From Gammaproteobacteria bacterium (GTDB lineage Bacteria; Pseudomonadota; Gammaproteobacteria; Enterobacterales; Kangiellaceae): DNA of 64,000 bases. Positions within the stretch are counted from its first letter, which is position 1. Every line of letters starts with the position of its first letter. This document shows positions 61,015 through 64,000 of the stretch, piece by piece. The notes below the pieces were generated by a model, which worked only from the letters and a program-made list of their open reading frames with translations, did not search any database and was not told the DNA's origin. The stretch lies in the NCBI GenBank assembly GCA_013373375.1, contig JABXHY010000027.1, positions 1 to 64,000 of the forward strand, in the 5' to 3' direction. A program made the position numbers and the translations under genes.

Positions 61015-61062
61015 ATTCAAATCATTATTATTGCCCGCTCAATTAAAAATGATTAATTGAAA

Positions 61063-61139
61063 CGGAGCGTGGCGCAGCCTGGTAGCGCACTTGCATGGGG
61101 TGCAAGGGGTCGGAGGTTCGAATCCTCTCGCTCCGACCA
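61063..61139 (+). tRNA. tRNA-Pro (anticodon GGG)
   Basis: A 77-nt cloverleaf with encoded CCA. The acceptor stem is CGGAGCG/CGCTCCG, the D-arm GGCGCAGCCTGGTAGCGC, and the anticodon stem CTTGC/GCAAG with loop ATGGGGT gives GGG. The T-loop is TTCGAAT. Confidence 0.97.
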
Positions 61140-61144
61140 ATTCG

Positions 61145-61170
61145 AAAAGTCGGCTTTGCCGACTTTTCTT
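61145..61170 (+). terminator. Rho-independent terminator after tRNA-Pro
   Basis: AAAAGTCGGC and GCCGACTTTT form a perfect 10-bp stem around TTT. Confidence 0.9.
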
Positions 61171-61385
61171 ATTTCTACATAAGACTATTGAATTTACCTC
61201 TATCTAATAACTCAATCGTTTTTGCATTTGTTTTTTATTCGCTCAAAAATCGTCTTAATCGAACAAAATTTGATGCACCATCGTTCGTCCTTTCTCTAAT
61301 TTGGCTGTCTATACAAACTCTAAATTTGGTCTAAACTTAAAAGAGCCAAATCAATATTAATAAAAAGAGCTCAAGTCGTTAATTA

Positions 61386-64000
61386 ATGAGCAAAAACAAT
61401 CGTTTAGTTTATCAATACTGCCGTCAGTTACTGTTGGGTATATTTATATCCTGGCATCAGTTTGGTTTTGTTGTCGGTGAGCCTTTATTTTTTAAAAATA
61501 TTGATTCAAAAGATGGACTAAGCCAATCTTCCATTATCGACATTCATCACTCGCGAGATGGTTATATTTGGTTAGCGACTCAAGATGGTCTTAATCGATA
61601 CGACGGTTATCAACTAAAAGTTTATAAACACCTACCAGATGACCCTCATTCTCTAGCTGCAAACTTTGTTTGGTCAATAGCAGAAGATGTTCAAGGTTAT
61701 TTATGGATTGGAACTGAAAATGGAGGGTTAAGCCGATTTAATCCAAAAACAGATTCCTTTGACAATTTTAAACATAATGAAAATGATCCCTCGAGCTTAC
61801 CTGGTAACCAAGTGCTCGATGTGTTTGTTGATACTCAGAATCGAGTCTGGATAGCGACAGCAGCGGCTGGGTTAGCATTATTTAATCGCGACTCTGAAAC
61901 TTTCACGCGCTTTCAAAACACTAAAGACGATCCGAACCGTTTGAACTCGAACACAATTAAAGTCATCAAAGAGTCGAGAAATGGAAAGCTCTGGCTGGGT
62001 TACAGCCATGCTCCCTTTTTAGCCTTTCCAGGTGCGGGGTTTAGTTTATTCGATCCCGAGACAGGCAATAACCTGAAATATAATTCTGAAAGTGGCTTAA
62101 GTGATAACAACGTAACGGACTTTTTAGTCACGACAGATAACAAGCTCTGGATTACCAGTTATGGTGGAGGTCTTGATGTTTTTGATCCTGAAACAAAACA
62201 GATTGAAGCGATCAAACTTCCAAAGACTAAAGCAAAATCTCGCGCAATGTCTGTTGCCCAAGACGCTAAAGGAACTCTTTGGATTCCTATGATGAGTGAA
62301 GGATTAATTGAACTTGATCCAGAAACTCGGTCTACATTTTTACACAAAAGTATTAAAGTAAATGATCTGTCCTTGAGCGATAACAGCGCAAGCCAAATAT
62401 TAATCGATGATAATTTGCTCTGGGTTGGAACCTGGCAAGCAGGGCTGCATCTTTCAAACTTATCAAGCCGACAATTTGGTAAGTTATTAGCGAGTTTTGA
62501 ACAGCCTAATAGTTTATCAAGTTCGGATGTTACGCACATTAGCTTTTCAGATACAACAGGTCACATATGGCTCGCCAATGGAAGTGATTTAATTGAGTAT
62601 GACATAGGATTAAATTTAGTTAAAAAGTATCCGATTAAGGATATTTTAAAATACTCTGAGGACAGTAATGTCTTATTTGTTCACGCTGATAGCGGTGGAC
62701 GAATATGGTTTAACTCCAGACAATATGGTTTACACAGCTTTACTCCGAGCTCAAATAGCAGTGACAAAAAAGAAGTGTTAAATGGGAAAGCTGAAGCGAG
62801 TGATTTTAACAAAGTAACAGCAAATAATCTTACGAGTTACCAGTCGTTGATCTCTAATCGCCGGATAACCGTTATGACAAAGTCTAGCGATAATCAATAC
62901 TTAATCGGTTCGAGAGCTAGTGGACTTGTTTTAATTGATTTAGATACTAATGAATCAAAAAAAATCGAAATATCAAACGGGACATCAAGTGATAGTCCTT
63001 TGGCTATTACTAAAGATGGTATTTTGAGAGATGATATTGCGGGTGGATGGTGGGTAGCTACAACAAACTATGGCCTTAAGTTTCTAACCGAAAACTATGA
63101 GCTTTTAAACATTGACCAAATCAATCGAGAAGTTAACCACAACATAATCACGTCCTTAGCTTTAGAGAGTAACAATGAGCTTTGGTTAGGAACACAAGGT
63201 CAAGGACTGCTAAAGCTAACATGGCAAAATGAAAGAGAAGTTTCAGAAACACCCAGTATATTGTCTTACTCTGTTAATGAAGGATTAGCTTCAAGTTCAA
63301 TTGGAACTATCTATTCTTTTGAAAACTATGTTTGGCTCACGACAACACAGGGATTGAGTCGTTTTGATAAACAGAACAATACAATTTTAAATTTTTCGAC
63401 TCAAGATGGTGCTTTGGGCGAATACAGCATAGGTGTTGGCGCTAAAGTAAACAATGAGCTGTTGATCGTTGCTGGGTTTCATGGAGCTAGTTACTTTTAT
63501 CCATCGGAAATAAAATTATCGTCACAACATCCTAAGTTAGTGATTAATGAGTTATTACTTTCAAATAAAAATGCTATTATTTCGAATGATAATGAAGTAA
63601 GCCCTCTACAAAATTCAGTAGTTGAGCACGTTGATCATTTAACTTTCCATCACGCGAACAGCCACTTTACATTTGGTTTTTCTGCATTAGAGTTTGTAAA
63701 TCCAGATTTAATAACTTATGCATATCGACTAAAAGGGTTTGATTCCAATTGGCTTTACACTACTGCATCTCGTCGATTTGCAACCTATACAAATCTTGAT
63801 TCTGGAAACTATCTCTTTGAACTAAAAAGTAGTGACCGATTTGGTCGTTGGAGCGGTGACACTATATCAATTTCTTTGACTGTTGAGCCTGCTCCATGGC
63901 GATCTTGGTGGGCATATTTATTGTACGTTATGATCTTTTTGACGATTGCGACTGCTTTTCTGTGGCAGCGTCTTATGAAGATAAAAGTAATTAAAGAAAG
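61386..64000 (+). CDS. Beta-propeller (Reg_prop/Y_Y_Y) sensor protein, 5' part
   Basis: The frame opens at ATG 61386 and shows no stop to the window end in my reading, about 871 codons. An N-terminal hydrophobic segment (LLLGIFISWHQFGFVVG) is followed by many two-component-regulator propeller repeats of the type GYIWLATQDGLNRYDGY, GYLWIGTENGGLSRFNP, NRVWIATAAAGLALFN and NKLWITSYGGGLDVFDP. A Y_Y_Y-like domain (ITYAYRLKGFDSNWLY) leads into a membrane helix near the end (WAYLLYVMIFLTIATAFLW). The cytoplasmic output domain lies beyond the window: a histidine kinase or GGDEF domain is likely. It may sense an external polysaccharide or its fragments. Confidence 0.9.
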   Translation, partial: MSKNNRLVYQYCRQLLLGIFISWHQFGFVVGEPLFFKNIDSKDGLSQSSIIDIHHSRDGYIWLATQDGLNRYDGYQLKVYKHLPDDPHSLAANFVWSIAEDVQGYLWIGTENGGLSRFNPKTDSFDNFKHNENDPSSLPGNQVLDVFVDTQNRVWIATAAAGLALFNRDSETFTRFQNTKDDPNRLNSNTIKVIKESRNGKLWLGYSHAPFLAFPGAGFSLFDPETGNNLKYNSESGLSDNNVTDFLVTTDNKLWITSYGGGLDVFDPETKQIEAIKLPKTKAKSRAMSVAQDAKGTLWIPMMSEGLIELDPETRSTFLHKSIKVNDLSLSDNSASQILIDDNLLWVGTWQAGLHLSNLSSRQFGKLLASFEQPNSLSSSDVTHISFSDTTGHIWLANGSDLIEYDIGLNLVKKYPIKDILKYSEDSNVLFVHADSGGRIWFNSRQYGLHSFTPSSNSSDKKEVLNGKAEASDFNKVTANNLTSYQSLISNRRITVMTKSSDNQYLIGSRASGLVLIDLDTNESKKIEISNGTSSDSPLAITKDGILRDDIAGGWWVATTNYGLKFLTENYELLNIDQINREVNHNIITSLALESNNELWLGTQGQGLLKLTWQNEREVSETPSILSYSVNEGLASSSIGTIYSFENYVWLTTTQGLSRFDKQNNTILNFSTQDGALGEYSIGVGAKVNNELLIVAGFHGASYFYPSEIKLSSQHPKLVINELLLSNKNAIISNDNEVSPLQNSVVEHVDHLTFHHANSHFTFGFSALEFVNPDLITYAYRLKGFDSNWLYTTASRRFATYTNLDSGNYLFELKSSDRFGRWSGDTISISLTVEPAPWRSWWAYLLYVMIFLTIATAFLWQRLMKIKVIKE

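Noticed and set aside
61095..61334. Open frame starting within tRNA-Pro
   Set aside because: It begins inside the tRNA and runs through its terminator; no domain or ribosome-binding site.
62159..62539. Minus-strand frame of 126 codons inside the propeller sensor
   Set aside because: The plus strand codes continuous propeller repeats over the same bases.

Overview
The window looks like part of a marine-type gammaproteobacterial chromosome with moderate G+C. The evidence is the gene content: LapA/LapB, a rhombosortase, an RfaH antiterminator with its target site, both IHF subunits, and the thrS-infC-rpmI-rplT-pheS-pheT-ihfA run in its usual gammaproteobacterial order. A relative of Kangiella/Aliikangiella or the Oceanospirillales is possible, but I cannot fix the genus from sequence alone. 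Conserved housekeeping genes at both ends enclose a large, AT-rich, mosaic surface-polysaccharide locus of about 40 kb.

Layout. (1) 1-8.0 kb: the 3' part of rpsA, then ihfB, lapA-lapB-pyrF, a helix-hairpin-helix secreted protein, manC, pgi and a convergent rhombosortase gene. (2) 8.2-11.7 kb: tRNA-Asn, uvrB, galE, tRNA-Val. (3) 11.9-14.4 kb: an MlaC-like periplasmic protein, rfaH, a decayed gmd'-'fcl fusion remnant, and a 39-base JUMPstart leader ending in a perfect 12-base ops site. (4) 14.4-34.2 kb: the main export/assembly and glycosyltransfer operon. It holds a multi-SLBB export protein, Wzi, WecB, Wzz, Wzx, an HprK-like kinase, a Wzy-like polymerase, glycosyltransferases, a deacetylase, all four GDP-D-glycero-D-manno-heptose enzymes, an unrecognised lipoprotein, a formyltransferase-like protein, a GT4 and a short sugar-phosphate transferase. 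(5) 34.6-43.7 kb: nucleotide-sugar supply (WbpM/PglF-type dehydratase, TviB-type dehydrogenase, galU, ugd, manB) plus a bifunctional PAPS synthase. (6) 43.9-51.4 kb: a cassette (rfbB, rfbA, rfbD, rfbC, acetyltransferase, wecE, a second wzx, a putative glycosyltransferase) bounded by two copies of the last 172 bases of manB. (7) 51.8-52.7 kb: a GT2 gene on the minus strand. (8) 53.3-60.9 kb: thrS, infC (ATT start), rpmI, rplT, pheS, pheT, ihfA and a MerR-type regulator. (9) 61.0-64.0 kb: tRNA-Pro and the 5' part of a two-component-type beta-propeller sensor that runs off the end.

How the genes work together (inference from families). Precursors made here should include GDP-mannose, GDP-D,D-heptose, UDP-glucose, UDP-galactose, UDP-glucuronate, UDP-ManNAc, a UDP-HexNAc uronate, a 4-keto-6-deoxy UDP-HexNAc, dTDP-L-rhamnose, dTDP-Fuc4N (probably acetylated) and PAPS. 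The short transferase would start a repeat unit on lipid carrier, the glycosyltransferases extend it, Wzx flips it, Wzy and Wzz polymerise it, and the SLBB protein and Wzi export and anchor it. RfaH made just upstream should bind the ops site and carry transcription through the long operon. GDP-fucose synthesis appears to have been lost.

Most notable: rfaH linked to its own JUMPstart/ops target, the gmd'-'fcl deletion remnant, the manB 3'-end direct repeats that mark a cassette exchange, a PAPS synthase with no visible sulfotransferase, and an orphan lipoprotein inside the operon.
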